Assembly: GCA_010092805.1 (NCBI GenBank)
Contig: JAADYY010000279.1
Coordinates: forward strand, 1 to 11,117
From: Chloroflexota bacterium
GTDB taxonomy: Bacteria; Chloroflexota; Anaerolineae; Aggregatilineales; Phototrophicaceae
Direction of reading: 5' to 3'
Length of the DNA stretch: 11,117 nucleotides
The notes under the pieces were generated by a model. The model was not told the origin of the DNA, made no database searches, and was given only the letters and a program-made list of their open reading frames with translations. Every line of letters begins with the position of its first letter. Within the stretch, counting starts at the first letter, position 1. Made by a program: the position numbers and the translations under genes. Below are positions 1 to 9,631 of the stretch, one piece after another.

Positions 1-144
1 ATCATCGCCGACATTGCCGCCCAAATTGAGCGACTGCCAGGGCGCTGCGCTCACGCCGCCATGCCGGGTGAAGACGCCGTGCGTGAGGTCGGGCCACATC
101 TCGAAACGATAGTAGATCAGGTCATCGTGCTGGATTCGCTGCAC
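1..144 (-). CDS. pgeF: PgeF/YfiH-family laccase-domain protein, 5' end only (partial)
   Basis: This is the first 48 codons of a gene that continues past the left edge of the window. Reading the minus strand from a GTG at 144 gives a peptide containing GVFTRHGGVSAAPWQSLNLG followed by GNVGDD. That is the characteristic N-terminal signature of the YfiH/PgeF family (polyphenol oxidase, DUF152, Cu-oxidase_4 fold). Family members are cytoplasmic. E. coli PgeF corrects peptidoglycan precursors carrying L-Ser in place of L-Ala, and other members have zinc-dependent purine nucleoside phosphorylase or adenosine deaminase activity. The metal-binding His/Cys residues lie beyond the window and cannot be checked. 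The GTG was chosen because GAGG sits 5 bases upstream. The frame stays open back to a stop at 208-210, and an alternative TTG at 174 has no visible Shine-Dalgarno. A TATAAT box lies upstream. Family assignment is firm; the biochemical role is inferred. Confidence 0.85.
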   Translation of the reverse strand, partial: MQRIQHDDLIYYRFEMWPDLTHGVFTRHGGVSAAPWQSLNLGGNVGDD

Positions 145-149
145 GGCTG

Positions 150-153
150 CCTC
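150..153 (-). promoter_or_regulatory. Ribosome binding site supporting the GTG start of the pgeF-like gene
   Basis: The minus strand reads GAGG here, 5 bases before the GTG at 144. The only other plausible start, TTG at 174, has no purine-rich stretch at the right distance. This favours the shorter protein, which begins close to the conserved family N-terminus. Confidence 0.5.
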
Positions 154-206
154 GCCAGAGTTTTTCGCGGTCAAGCTTTGCGGTCGATCAATGAAACCAC
201 AGGGAC

Positions 207-233
207 ATTATAGCGAGCTTAAGCGCATGTCAT
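207..233 (-). promoter_or_regulatory. Sigma70-like promoter for the pgeF-like gene
   Basis: The minus strand has a perfect TATAAT at 212-207. ATGACA (5 of 6 to TTGACA) lies at 233-228. The spacer is 15 bases, shorter than the preferred 17, which weakens the -35 assignment. Transcription would start near position 200 and leave a leader of about 55 bases before the GTG at 144. It sits between the hairpin at 262-288 and the gene, so the gene is probably transcribed independently of the LysM gene. Confidence 0.5.
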
Positions 234-261
234 AACGGTGAAGAATCGTGGCGCGCAACTT

Positions 262-288
262 GGGGGCACAGCGCTGAGCCATGCCCCC
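262..288 (-). terminator. Hairpin downstream of the LysM protein gene, possible terminator
   Basis: GGGGGCA at 262-268 pairs perfectly with TGCCCCC at 282-288 around a 13-base loop. It begins about 18 bases past the stop codon of the minus-strand LysM gene and precedes the promoter of the next gene. No T-run follows on either strand, so it is not a classical intrinsic terminator. It could instead be a transcript-stabilising 3' hairpin. Confidence 0.4.
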
Positions 289-305
289 TCGCGTGTGGTG
301 TATGC

Positions 306-1961
306 CTAACGAATGATCACCGGGGTGGACGTTGGGGTGTTTGTCGGCTGCTGGTGTTGTGTATTGACAGTGATGAAGATGAGCCGGGTTTCACGTGCGC
401 CGGTTTGCAGAATGACCTCCAGGCGATAGTTGCGGCTGCTGGTTGGGCAGGCTTGCTGCGATGCATTGCCGACCACGCCTTGCCCCTCGAAATACACCTC
501 GCGGATGTTTTGCGTTTGCCAGGAGAAAGTGACACATTCGCCGAGCAAGATCGTGTCGCGATCAACGCTAAACGCAATGAACGGCTGGCCGACCGCTGGA
601 GGTGGGGTCGTTGGGATAGGCAGGGTCGGCTGGATGACGGTAGGTGCAGTGGTCGGGGTGGGCGGCGGCAGCGTGGGCTGGGGCGTGGGCACAAACACGG
701 GTACGCGCAGCACTTGACCGATGCTGATGCGGGCAGCGTTCTCGATGCAGTTGCCGTCCTGAAGATCCAAGAAGCTGACACCAGGGATACGCGCAGCGAT
801 GCCGGAAAGCGTATCGCCGGGTTGGATGGTGTACTGGAATGTCCAATCCGCGCGCGGGGTGCAGGAGTCCCCGCCTGTCATCGGGGGATCGGTGGGGTTG
901 CCACCCATCATCGGGTCCCCACCGTCCATCATCATATCATCGCCGCCTTCGATGGGCTGTGGCAGCGGCGGCTGTAGGGGCAGCAGTTGCAAGGGCGAAA
1001 GGGCGACATCATCCACAACATAGGGGATGGGGTCGGAGGGTGCGCCGCTCACAAGGGGTAGGCCCTGCGCATCGTCGATGAAGTTCATGAGGGTGCCAGA
1101 GCCGGGCGGGACATTGACCACACCGCCGAGCGCGGCAACCGTCACGTCGCCCTCAAGCACCGATAGAACCATCTGTTGGTTGGCGTTCATCGTGAAGTAG
1201 AGGGTCGAGGCGAAGCTGACTTCTGCGCCGTTGATGGTCATGGTGACCTGCTGGCCGGGCGGGCCTTGAATCAGCACAGCGGAGGGCGGCGCGCCGTCGC
1301 ACGCGATCCCTTCTGCGAGGTTGGCACGCACACGCACCGCGCGCATTTGGGGATCTTCGGCGGTCACTTCCACGTCGCCGAACATCAAGAACGTGACGAG
1401 TGCCCCCGGCAGGGTATCGTCGAGGTTGGCCTGCGCGCGCATCACCGCTATCCCCCAATTGTCGAAATCTGGGTTGAAGGCGGTGGTTTCCAGGCTGCTG
1501 ATCAGGCCGAGATCAACCAGCTCGCCGGGCTGCCCGAACTGCGCAGCGGCCTGTTGGCGGAATTCAACGCGCACCAGCCGATGACCGTAGCAGGCCTGGT
1601 TGCGCCCGATGGCTTCGCACGACGGGCCGACGGTGGTGAGCGCGAGATCGACCAACTGTTGGCAGGTGGCGTCACGCTGCGGCAGATCTTCGGGCGGGAC
1701 GGTGGGGACCAGCGAGTCGAGGACACTGGGAAGGCTGGCATCTGCGGTGGCGACGGGTGGCACGGTGGGGGCGTTGGACTGTGGCTCGGTCACCCCGCCC
1801 GTGATGGCCGCAAGGGTCGCCTGAAGATTCAGGGTGTCCGGTTCGCCGGTGGGCTGCGCGACCGTCAGCGCGTCGCTGTTCCCCGCGAAGGCAGGGAGCG
1901 ACACCCACAGCCAAGCCGCAGCGAGCACCACGACCAAGAGTAATCCATAGCGTTGTTTCAT
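306..1961 (-). CDS. Secreted FecR-like / LysM / Ig-like multidomain protein
   Basis: This 551-residue exported protein probably binds the cell wall. A signal peptide covers residues 1-26 (Lys/Arg start, long hydrophobic core, likely cut after AFA). A Thr/Pro-rich stretch follows. Residues about 98-225 form a Cys-containing module (C100, C115, C124 in a CYG motif, C221) that I do not recognise. Residues about 226-290 resemble a FecR-type beta region. A Met/Asp/Gly-rich segment lies near 339-365. A clear LysM domain covers about 376-422 (YTIQPGDTLSGIAAR to IGQVLRVPV); LysM binds N-acetylglucosamine polymers such as peptidoglycan. A Pro/Thr linker leads to an Ig-like domain at about 459-534, then a TPT-rich tail. 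The ATG is supported by AGGAG 9 bases upstream and by the signal peptide starting there. A promoter-like sequence lies just upstream. LysM and secretion are secure; the overall role is unknown. Confidence 0.9.
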   Translation of the reverse strand: MKQRYGLLLVVVLAAAWLWVSLPAFAGNSDALTVAQPTGEPDTLNLQATLAAITGGVTEPQSNAPTVPPVATADASLPSVLDSLVPTVPPEDLPQRDATCQQLVDLALTTVGPSCEAIGRNQACYGHRLVRVEFRQQAAAQFGQPGELVDLGLISSLETTAFNPDFDNWGIAVMRAQANLDDTLPGALVTFLMFGDVEVTAEDPQMRAVRVRANLAEGIACDGAPPSAVLIQGPPGQQVTMTINGAEVSFASTLYFTMNANQQMVLSVLEGDVTVAALGGVVNVPPGSGTLMNFIDDAQGLPLVSGAPSDPIPYVVDDVALSPLQLLPLQPPLPQPIEGGDDMMMDGGDPMMGGNPTDPPMTGGDSCTPRADWTFQYTIQPGDTLSGIAARIPGVSFLDLQDGNCIENAARISIGQVLRVPVFVPTPQPTLPPPTPTTAPTVIQPTLPIPTTPPPAVGQPFIAFSVDRDTILLGECVTFSWQTQNIREVYFEGQGVVGNASQQACPTSSRNYRLEVILQTGARETRLIFITVNTQHQQPTNTPTSTPVIIR

Positions 1962-2012
1962 GGGGCGTTTCTCCTGGGACTGATAAATTGTCTTTCATGG
2001 AAGTTTGTCACT

Positions 2013-2040
2013 ATTGTAGTCGCAGCACAGATGACGGCAA
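2013..2040 (-). promoter_or_regulatory. Sigma70-like promoter for the LysM protein gene
   Basis: The minus strand reads TTGCCG (4 of 6 to TTGACA) at 2040-2035, a 16-base spacer, then TACAAT (5 of 6 to TATAAT) at 2018-2013. Transcription would start near 2006, giving a leader of about 45 bases with AGGAG 9 bases before the ATG at 1961. The 100-base gap from the upstream AlbA_2-type gene is consistent with a separate transcription unit. Confidence 0.45.
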
Positions 2041-2061
2041 CTGCACACGGCGGCTGTGTGA

Positions 2062-3491
2062 TCAATCTTCGTTGAGGACGTAATACGATCCGCGTTTCGC
2101 GCCCATTTTGCGGAGGATGTCTTTTGTCACTAAATCGACGAGATCGCGGCGGATCGTCTCGGGGTGAACGTCTGGGCAGAGCTGCTGCAAGTCGCTGTTG
2201 GTGATGCGGGGGTTGCCGTCGTGCAGGTGGATCAGCGCGGCTTCCTGGCGGGGATTGATCGCGGTGCCTTTGTACGCGCCATTGAAGCGCGTCGACTTAT
2301 CGACGGCGGGCGTTTCGGCGGGGGCGTCTGCGCTCTCGACAATGTCATTAAACAGCTTGACCTGGAAGCCGCCGTCGGTTTCGGCGAATTCCGGGGCGCG
2401 CAGGTGCTGCGACCGCATCAGCGCAATCACCCGATCGACGCCGTAGCCCAACCGCTCGATGAAGCCCATATCGGAGAGCACCTGCACAATCACCGGGTTG
2501 CGTGAGAAGCGCTCCTCACGGATGTTATCGAGCGTCACCGGGCCGGGCAGGTTGCCGGGGCTGGTGACTTCCATGCGGTTGCGGAAGATGAACAGCCGGA
2601 TGCCGTCGCCGCTGATGCTGTAATCGCGGTGCGCCACCGCATTGACGATCAACTCGCGCACGGCTTCCAGCGGGTACTCGAAGTTTTCGGCGCGGGCCAT
2701 CGTCCGCCCCAACGATACCCCTTTGCGCAGGTTGTCGATCAGGAAGGTCTCGGCGCGGCGAATCTGATCGGGCAAGGCCCCCACGATGTCATCGCGGGTG
2801 AAGTTATCACTCATGATTTCGCCCGCAAAGCGCACGGCGGTGATCTCGGCGCTGCGGACGTAGCGCTGCGGGTCTTTGCCGAACAGCAGGACACCCGCGT
2901 TGGTGGGGTGCAGTTGATCGTGGTGCTGGATCAGGCAGCCGCGCTTGAGCAGCAGGTCTTCCGGGGTGCCGCTGCTGCCCATCCCGGCGCTGTAAGCACG
3001 GATTTTGTCCCAATCGAGGTCGTTGGGGGACGCATCGCGCGCCACTTCCGTTTCAAAGCTGACCTCGCCGCGCTCGATGATCAGCCGATGAAGATCGCGC
3101 GTTTTGAGGACTTTGTTTTCGGTGCCCTGACGGTAGAGGTAGCGGCCCGAATGGGCATAGACGTGCGGCATCCCTGGCGGAATCTGCGCCGCAATCACCG
3201 GGCGGTCGTTGAGATCGCTGAGGTGAACCGCGCGCGGCAGCGGAATGAGCAGCGGCGGCTCAATCGAAAGGGCGGCCTGCACGACCCGGTCGATGGCGTT
3301 GTCGGCATCGCGCACCCCGATGATCGCACCCGTCGGCCCGATGATCCCCAGCACAAACGTGCCGCCCCGGCTGTTCGCCATCGCTGTGAGAGTCGCTGCG
3401 ATGCTGTCGAGTGGGGCGGTTTCGCCCAGCCAATCGAACTGCTCGGAGCGCCCCTGCTTGATCGCGTGCGATAGGGTGTCTTCGGGGCTGC

Positions 3492-3495
<4 letters not shown>
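2062..3495 (-). CDS. AlbA_2 domain / HATPase_c_4 ATP-binding transcriptional regulator
   Basis: This 477-residue cytoplasmic protein has the COG2865 architecture. An AlbA_2 (Schlafen AAA_4-type) nucleic-acid-associated domain covers about residues 12-130, with the ANSRGGTFVLGI motif. A GHKL-type ATPase-like domain (HATPase_c_4) covers about 270-380, with an N-box-like ELIVNAVAHRDYS at 281-293, a glycine motif TSPGNLP at 311-317, and ERLGYGVDR at 347-355. A Pro/Ala-rich linker leads to a winged helix-turn-helix at about 412-475 (ETIRRDLVDLV recognition-helix-like). It is therefore a probable ATP-dependent DNA-binding regulator. Its ATG overlaps the lon TGA as ATGA, and only a weak purine stretch precedes it, so translation is probably coupled to lon. 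The usual EFK signature near the AlbA_2 start is replaced by EQFDWLG. Family is confident; DNA target and ligand are unknown. Confidence 0.9.
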
Positions 3496-5948
<2,453 letters not shown>

Positions 5949-5956
5949 ATGGTCGT

Positions 5957-5960
5957 CCTC
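5957..5960 (-). promoter_or_regulatory. Ribosome binding site fixing the TTG start of lon
   Basis: GAGG on the minus strand lies 8 bases before the TTG at 5948. Upstream in frame there are only eleven codons before a stop at 5979-5981, none of them a good start. The conserved substrate-binding domain begins soon after, so TTG is the most likely initiation codon. Confidence 0.6.
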
Positions 5961-5999
5961 GTCGGGCGCGCAGAGTGTCTATCTCAGGGGTCACAGAGC

Positions 6000-6028
6000 A
6001 TTTTACACTAGACCATCTGTACGGTAAA
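6000..6028 (-). promoter_or_regulatory. Sigma70-like promoter for the lon operon
   Basis: The minus strand reads TTTACC (4 of 6 to TTGACA) at 6028-6023, a 17-base spacer, then TAAAAT (5 of 6 to TATAAT) at 6005-6000. Transcription would start near 5993, about 45 bases before the TTG start. I see no CIRCE inverted repeat, the HrcA operator, in this leader. Confidence 0.5.
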
Positions 6029-6081
6029 GCCCGTTGCGCGGCGCGGTGCAGCGCACCCCCCACGAGCGCCACACCAAACTC

Positions 6082-6110
6082 TGGTCAGGGGCGCGCGGGT
6101 AGGCTACACT
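6082..6110 (+). promoter_or_regulatory. Possible promoter for the plus-strand envelope operon
   Basis: TGGTCA at 6082-6087 (4 of 6), a 17-base spacer, and TACACT at 6105-6110 (4 of 6) form a weak sigma70-like promoter ahead of the gene at 6163. A second -10-like TATAGT (5 of 6) at 6124-6129 has no convincing -35. One of the two probably drives the cluster. Confidence 0.35.
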
Positions 6111-6162
6111 CGCGGCGGTTTGATATAGTGATGAAAGCTTGTGATGTGGAGACGCGCATCTT

Positions 6163-7551
6163 ATGCGTATGCCTGTTTGGTTAACCCTCGCTGCCGCGCT
6201 GCTGGCGGTGATCGTTGTGGTGATTGTCGGTCAGCAAGTGGTCGCGCCGCAGCGCCCGCTGCTCGCAAACGCGAACTTTGCGCCAGAAGCGATCACGCCG
6301 AATGCGGACGGCGATACCGATGTGACGCTGTTTTCGTACACGCTCTCGCGCAACGCCCAAATTTGGCTGTCGCTGGAGGCAGCCGACGGCACAACCTACT
6401 TTTTCCGCGAGAATCAGCCGCGCATCCCCGGCGATTACCGGGTGGCGTTCAGTGGCGTCGTCGACGGATTCCGTTTGCCTGACGACAACTTCGAGGGTGA
6501 GGTGCTGCGCCGCCTGATTCCGGATGGCGCGTATACGTGGCGGCTGCGCGCGGTCGCCGACGATGACGGCGAATCCGCTGAACTGACTGGCACCCTGACG
6601 ATCAGCGACGGCGATTCGCCGCTGCCACTGCTCCCGGAATTCACCGTCTTCCCGCAGGCATTCACACCGAATCAAGATGGCATCAACGACCGCACGCAGA
6701 TCAATGTGTTCCTGAGCAAGGACGCCGATCTGGATGTGTATCTACAGCCGGAAGACGGCCCGCCGATCTTCATTATGGAGCGCCAGGACGTGGCGCGGCC
6801 CGGCGAGGCGGGGCGGCACAGCTACGATTTCGATGGCGGCGTCGATCTCGGCGCTGATCCGCCGCCGGACGGGACATACACGGTGGTCGCCTTCGCCCGC
6901 GATGCGGTTGGCCAGGAGATCCAGCGCACCGCCGAACTGACACTCACCGATGGCGGTAAACCGCTGGCGCAAATTCTGGCGCAGCCGAGCGGCGCGACGG
7001 TCGTCTTTGAGGGGCGTCCCTATGAGCCGCGCTTTTTCACCGACTCCGAGCAAATCGGGGAGCGGGTTGAGCCGCCGACCGACCCCGGCGCTTTCAGCCT
7101 GACGACGCTGACGCTGCCATTGGGGGATCTGCTGGTGTTTATGCTCGTCGTCGAAAATTACAGCGACGTGCCGATCCGCACGACGGGGCCGGAACCGGGC
7201 ACTGTCTATGAATGGGAGCAGCGGGCGGCGACCCTCGATTGGCTGGAAGAGTCTGGGGCGTGGCGCGTGGGCATTGACTGCCAGGCCGCGCCATACGACT
7301 ACCCCTGGCGCTGGGCGCTGGGCACTGACGAGACGCTGACCCAGGTGGAAGACCCAGATACAGGCAACATCTACCGCTATTTGCCGGCAGGCGGGCGCAG
7401 CGTTGTGTGGGGCGCGGTGCGCATGACCGAGATCACATCGCGCAACCCGCAGGCGTGCTGGGCCGGGCTGATTCATGAGGATGTCGAGATCAGCTTGCGC
7501 AACCGCAACGTCGGCGCGCGGCAGATCGAATTGGTGGATGTCGCCGAATAA
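6163..7551 (+). CDS. Membrane-anchored extracellular protein with two TPNxDG Ig-like repeats
   Basis: This 462-residue protein has an N-terminal hydrophobic anchor or uncleaved signal at residues 5-28 after a short basic start. Most of it is therefore outside the cell. Two related beta-rich repeats follow, about 38-148 and 160-263. Each opens with a TPN-x-DG-x-x-D motif (45-53 and 168-176) and ends in DGxYTxR/V-type strands and a TLTxxDG edge. This resembles FlgD Ig-like and CHU_C-type domains, where Asp/Asn loops may bind calcium. The C-terminal 195 residues (about 268-462) are a separate domain I do not recognise, with C373 and C432 and a RTTGPEPGTVYEW motif near 339-351. GGAG lies 11 bases before the ATG, rather far; an ATG two codons later is possible. 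It heads a cluster with a lipoprotein and glycosyltransferases, suggesting an envelope role. Enzymatic activity is not indicated. Confidence 0.85.
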   Translation: MRMPVWLTLAAALLAVIVVVIVGQQVVAPQRPLLANANFAPEAITPNADGDTDVTLFSYTLSRNAQIWLSLEAADGTTYFFRENQPRIPGDYRVAFSGVVDGFRLPDDNFEGEVLRRLIPDGAYTWRLRAVADDDGESAELTGTLTISDGDSPLPLLPEFTVFPQAFTPNQDGINDRTQINVFLSKDADLDVYLQPEDGPPIFIMERQDVARPGEAGRHSYDFDGGVDLGADPPPDGTYTVVAFARDAVGQEIQRTAELTLTDGGKPLAQILAQPSGATVVFEGRPYEPRFFTDSEQIGERVEPPTDPGAFSLTTLTLPLGDLLVFMLVVENYSDVPIRTTGPEPGTVYEWEQRAATLDWLEESGAWRVGIDCQAAPYDYPWRWALGTDETLTQVEDPDTGNIYRYLPAGGRSVVWGAVRMTEITSRNPQACWAGLIHEDVEISLRNRNVGARQIELVDVAE

Positions 7552-7573
7552 GCTTCAATTAACGGAGTGGTCG

Positions 7574-7602
7574 TTGCTGTGGGCGCGCAATGACGGTAGG
7601 AT
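7574..7602 (+). promoter_or_regulatory. Possible internal promoter ahead of the lipoprotein gene
   Basis: TTGCTG at 7574-7579 (3 of 6), a 17-base spacer, and TAGGAT at 7597-7602 (4 of 6) form a weak candidate. If used, transcription would start near 7609, inside the longest reading frame. That would require initiation at the TTG at 7626 or later. Confidence 0.25.
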
Positions 7603-8672
7603 ACGAACAGCTTAAGGTGCTGCGATTGGGGGCGAAGCGCATCAACGTGAACATCCACACGAAAACCAACGTGATTACCCGCCGTTATCTCGTGATTTGT
7701 CTGGTCTGCTTGCTGATCGCTGGCTGTCGCGGCGCGGGCGGTGGCGGCGGCCCGGCCCCGACTCTGCGCCCGACCACCACCCCGCGATCAACGGCGCTGC
7801 CAGCGGTGCCAACCAACATCCCGCCCGGTGAGGCGGACAACCCGTTAAATGTGGCGATCATTCGTCCCACCGGGATCGGAGTGTCGCGGACAGCGGTCAA
7901 CTCGGCGGCGGAAGATCTAGCGGCGCAACTCGCCGAAGATTTCGACATCGCCGTTGAAGTTGACTTGGTGGACAGCGGTGCGGAAGCGTTGGCCGCGCTG
8001 TGCGCTTCGGCGCTCGATACGCGCATGACCGTCGCCTGGCTGGATGGCCTCACTTATGCGGCGGCCTCAGCGCAGGGCTGCGGCGCGGCGAACTTACAGA
8101 TCGAGCGGGGCAGTGGCCCGAACGCCGCGACCGGGGCTGAAGTCCAACTGATTGCGCGGGGGACGCTGGGTGCGGGCAGCATTGCGGCGCTCGATGGGCG
8201 CGACTTCTGTCGGTTGGGCTACGATGATCTGTACACCTGGCTGGTGCCCACGTTGATGCTGCAAACCGCCGGGATTGAGCCACCGTTCGATGATCTAGGG
8301 ACGATCACCAACTATGACGATGTCTCGGAGATCATCGCGGCGGTCGCCGACGGTGACTGTGATGCCGCCGGGATGCGCGTCGCGGATCTGGACGAATTCG
8401 CCGACGATGACACCCGCGACGCCATCGACTTGGTGGGGGACAGCGCGACGATCCCCTACATGATTTTCGTGGTGCCGCCGAATCTGCCGCTGGAGGCACG
8501 CCAGACGATCACCGATGCGCTGTTCACGCTCGCCAACGACTCGACTCGCTCCGATCCGTTGGAGACGCTGCTCGATCACAGCGGCGTCGAGCGCGCCGAT
8601 GACGGCGATTTCAGCGCGCTGTTCGCGCTCATCAACCAGACCGGCCTCGACCTGGCGCAGTTAGGGCGCTGA
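7590..8672 (+). CDS. PhnD-like substrate-binding lipoprotein
   Basis: This is a probable lipid-anchored extracellular solute-binding protein. From the ATG at 7590 it has 360 residues. A basic stretch (TRR) precedes a hydrophobic core and a lipobox IAGC with C46 as the lipidated residue. A Gly-rich and Thr/Pro-rich linker runs to about residue 85. Residues about 87-358 resemble the PhnD/periplasmic binding fold used for phosphonate, phosphite and other oxyanions. Supporting features are LDGRDFCRLGYDD, AVADGDCDAAGM and IPYMIFVVPPNLP, the last matching the late-domain hinge region of that family. The annotated n-region is unusually long at 32 residues. TTG at 7626 with AAGGTG 6 bases upstream gives a more normal signal peptide. 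No ABC permease or ATPase gene lies nearby, and the next gene, a glycosyltransferase, starts 2 bases downstream. Ligand unknown. Confidence 0.85.
   Translation: MTVGYEQLKVLRLGAKRINVNIHTKTNVITRRYLVICLVCLLIAGCRGAGGGGGPAPTLRPTTTPRSTALPAVPTNIPPGEADNPLNVAIIRPTGIGVSRTAVNSAAEDLAAQLAEDFDIAVEVDLVDSGAEALAALCASALDTRMTVAWLDGLTYAAASAQGCGAANLQIERGSGPNAATGAEVQLIARGTLGAGSIAALDGRDFCRLGYDDLYTWLVPTLMLQTAGIEPPFDDLGTITNYDDVSEIIAAVADGDCDAAGMRVADLDEFADDDTRDAIDLVGDSATIPYMIFVVPPNLPLEARQTITDALFTLANDSTRSDPLETLLDHSGVERADDGDFSALFALINQTGLDLAQLGR
7614..7619 (+). promoter_or_regulatory. Ribosome binding site for an alternative TTG start of the lipoprotein
   Basis: AAGGTG lies 6 bases before TTG at 7626, in frame with the lipoprotein. 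The ATG at 7590 has no good Shine-Dalgarno at a normal distance; the nearest GGAG is more than 20 bases away. The later start would shorten the region before the hydrophobic core to about 20 residues. Confidence 0.4.
8662..8666 (+). promoter_or_regulatory. Ribosome binding site supporting the TTG start of the first glycosyltransferase
   Basis: TAGGG lies 8 bases before the TTG at 8675, within the last codons of the lipoprotein gene. The first beta strand of the GT-A fold (LAVVIVTWN) starts four codons after this TTG, so a later start would destroy the fold. Confidence 0.5.
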
Positions 8673-8674
8673 CC

Positions 8675-9631
8675 TTGCCCGATCTGGCGGTTGTGATCGT
8701 CACATGGAACGTGCGCGACCTGGTGTTGGCGGCACTGCGCAGCCTGTTCGCTGATCTGGCGGCGAGCGACCTCACAGCGGATGTTTACGTCGTGGACAGT
8801 GCGTCGTCCGATGGCACGGCTGATGCGGTCGCGGCGGCGTTTCCACAGGTCAAGCTGACGGCGTGCAGCGAGAACCGCGGCTTTGCGGCGGGCAACAACC
8901 TCGCGCTGCGGCAGATGGGGTTTGGCGAGCCGCCAGCGGGCGATCCGGCAGATTTGCCGCGTGCCGTGTATTTGCTCAACCCGGACACGATCACGCAGCC
9001 GGGCGCGACGCGAGCGCTGTTCGCCACGCTGTTCGCCGATCAGAGCGCCAGGGATCGGCGTGTCGGAATGGTTGGGGCGCGGCTGTCGTTCGGCGATGGT
9101 AGTTTTCAGCACAGCGCGTTCGGGTTTCCGGGGTTGCGACAACTGTGGGCCGAACTGTTCCCGACGCCGGGCCGCCTGATCGAACAGGGCTTCAATGGGC
9201 GCTACCCACGCGATCTGTACGCAGGTGATCAGCCGTTCCCGGTCGATTTTGTGCTGGGCGCGACAATGATGCTGCGCCGTGAAGTCATCTGCGAGGTAGG
9301 GCTGCTCGATGCGGGGTTCTTCATGTACTGCGAGGAGATCGACTGGGCGCTGCGCATTCACCGAGCGGGTTGGGGTGTGCGCTGTGTGCCCGCCGCTCAT
9401 GTGATTCATCTCGGTGGGCAGAGCGCCGGACAAGTGCGCCCGCAAACCGTGATCCGGTTGTGGACGAGCCGGCTGCGGCTGTATCGCAAACACTATCCGG
9501 CGTGGAAAGTCTTTTTGGCCGAACGGTTGATCGCGGCAGGGATGCGGCGCAAAGCGCGGCAGGCCATTGATGAACCAGCCGCCATCCGCGAAGCTTACGA
9601 GACGATAGAGCGATTGGCGTTGAAGCGATGA
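8675..9631 (+). CDS. GT2-family glycosyltransferase, rhamnosyltransferase-like
   Basis: This 318-residue inverting GT-A glycosyltransferase resembles WbbL-type enzymes, which add a sugar such as rhamnose from a nucleotide donor to a lipid-linked glycan at the cytoplasmic membrane face. Visible motifs are the first strand VVIVTWNVRD at 6-15, nucleotide-binding DSASSDGT at 41-48, ENRGFAAGNN at 66-75, the DXD-like NPDT at 102-105, and the acceptor/catalytic region FFMYCEEIDWALRIHRAGW at 215-233, with acidic residues E220, E221 and D223. A basic C-terminal helix region at about 260-295 may contact the membrane. The start is TTG, supported by TAGGG 8 bases upstream. It begins 2 bases after the lipoprotein stop and overlaps the next glycosyltransferase by ATGA, so the three are almost certainly co-translated. 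The sugar and acceptor cannot be told from sequence. Confidence 0.92.
   Translation: MPDLAVVIVTWNVRDLVLAALRSLFADLAASDLTADVYVVDSASSDGTADAVAAAFPQVKLTACSENRGFAAGNNLALRQMGFGEPPAGDPADLPRAVYLLNPDTITQPGATRALFATLFADQSARDRRVGMVGARLSFGDGSFQHSAFGFPGLRQLWAELFPTPGRLIEQGFNGRYPRDLYAGDQPFPVDFVLGATMMLRREVICEVGLLDAGFFMYCEEIDWALRIHRAGWGVRCVPAAHVIHLGGQSAGQVRPQTVIRLWTSRLRLYRKHYPAWKVFLAERLIAAGMRRKARQAIDEPAAIREAYETIERLALKR

Noticed and set aside
1176..1943. A 255-codon plus-strand open frame opposite the LysM gene
   Set aside because: It is a shadow of the LysM gene, which has a signal peptide and a LysM domain. The shadow translation has no recognisable features.
2044..2060. Small inverted repeat CACAC/GTGTG just after the AlbA_2-type gene
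   Set aside because: The stem has only 5 bp with a 7-base loop and no T-run, and it lies next to the LysM gene promoter. This is too weak to call a terminator.
2629..3474. A 281-codon plus-strand open frame opposite the AlbA_2 regulator
   Set aside because: It is antisense to a well-supported gene, with no domain motif and no credible ribosome binding site.
6045..6057. Short hairpin GGTGC/GCACC in the divergent region
   Set aside because: The stem has 5 bp with a 3-base loop in GC-rich sequence, which is easily expected by chance.
5981..6060. Search for a CIRCE heat-shock operator upstream of lon
   Set aside because: No TTAGCACTC/GAGTGCTAA-type inverted repeat is present.
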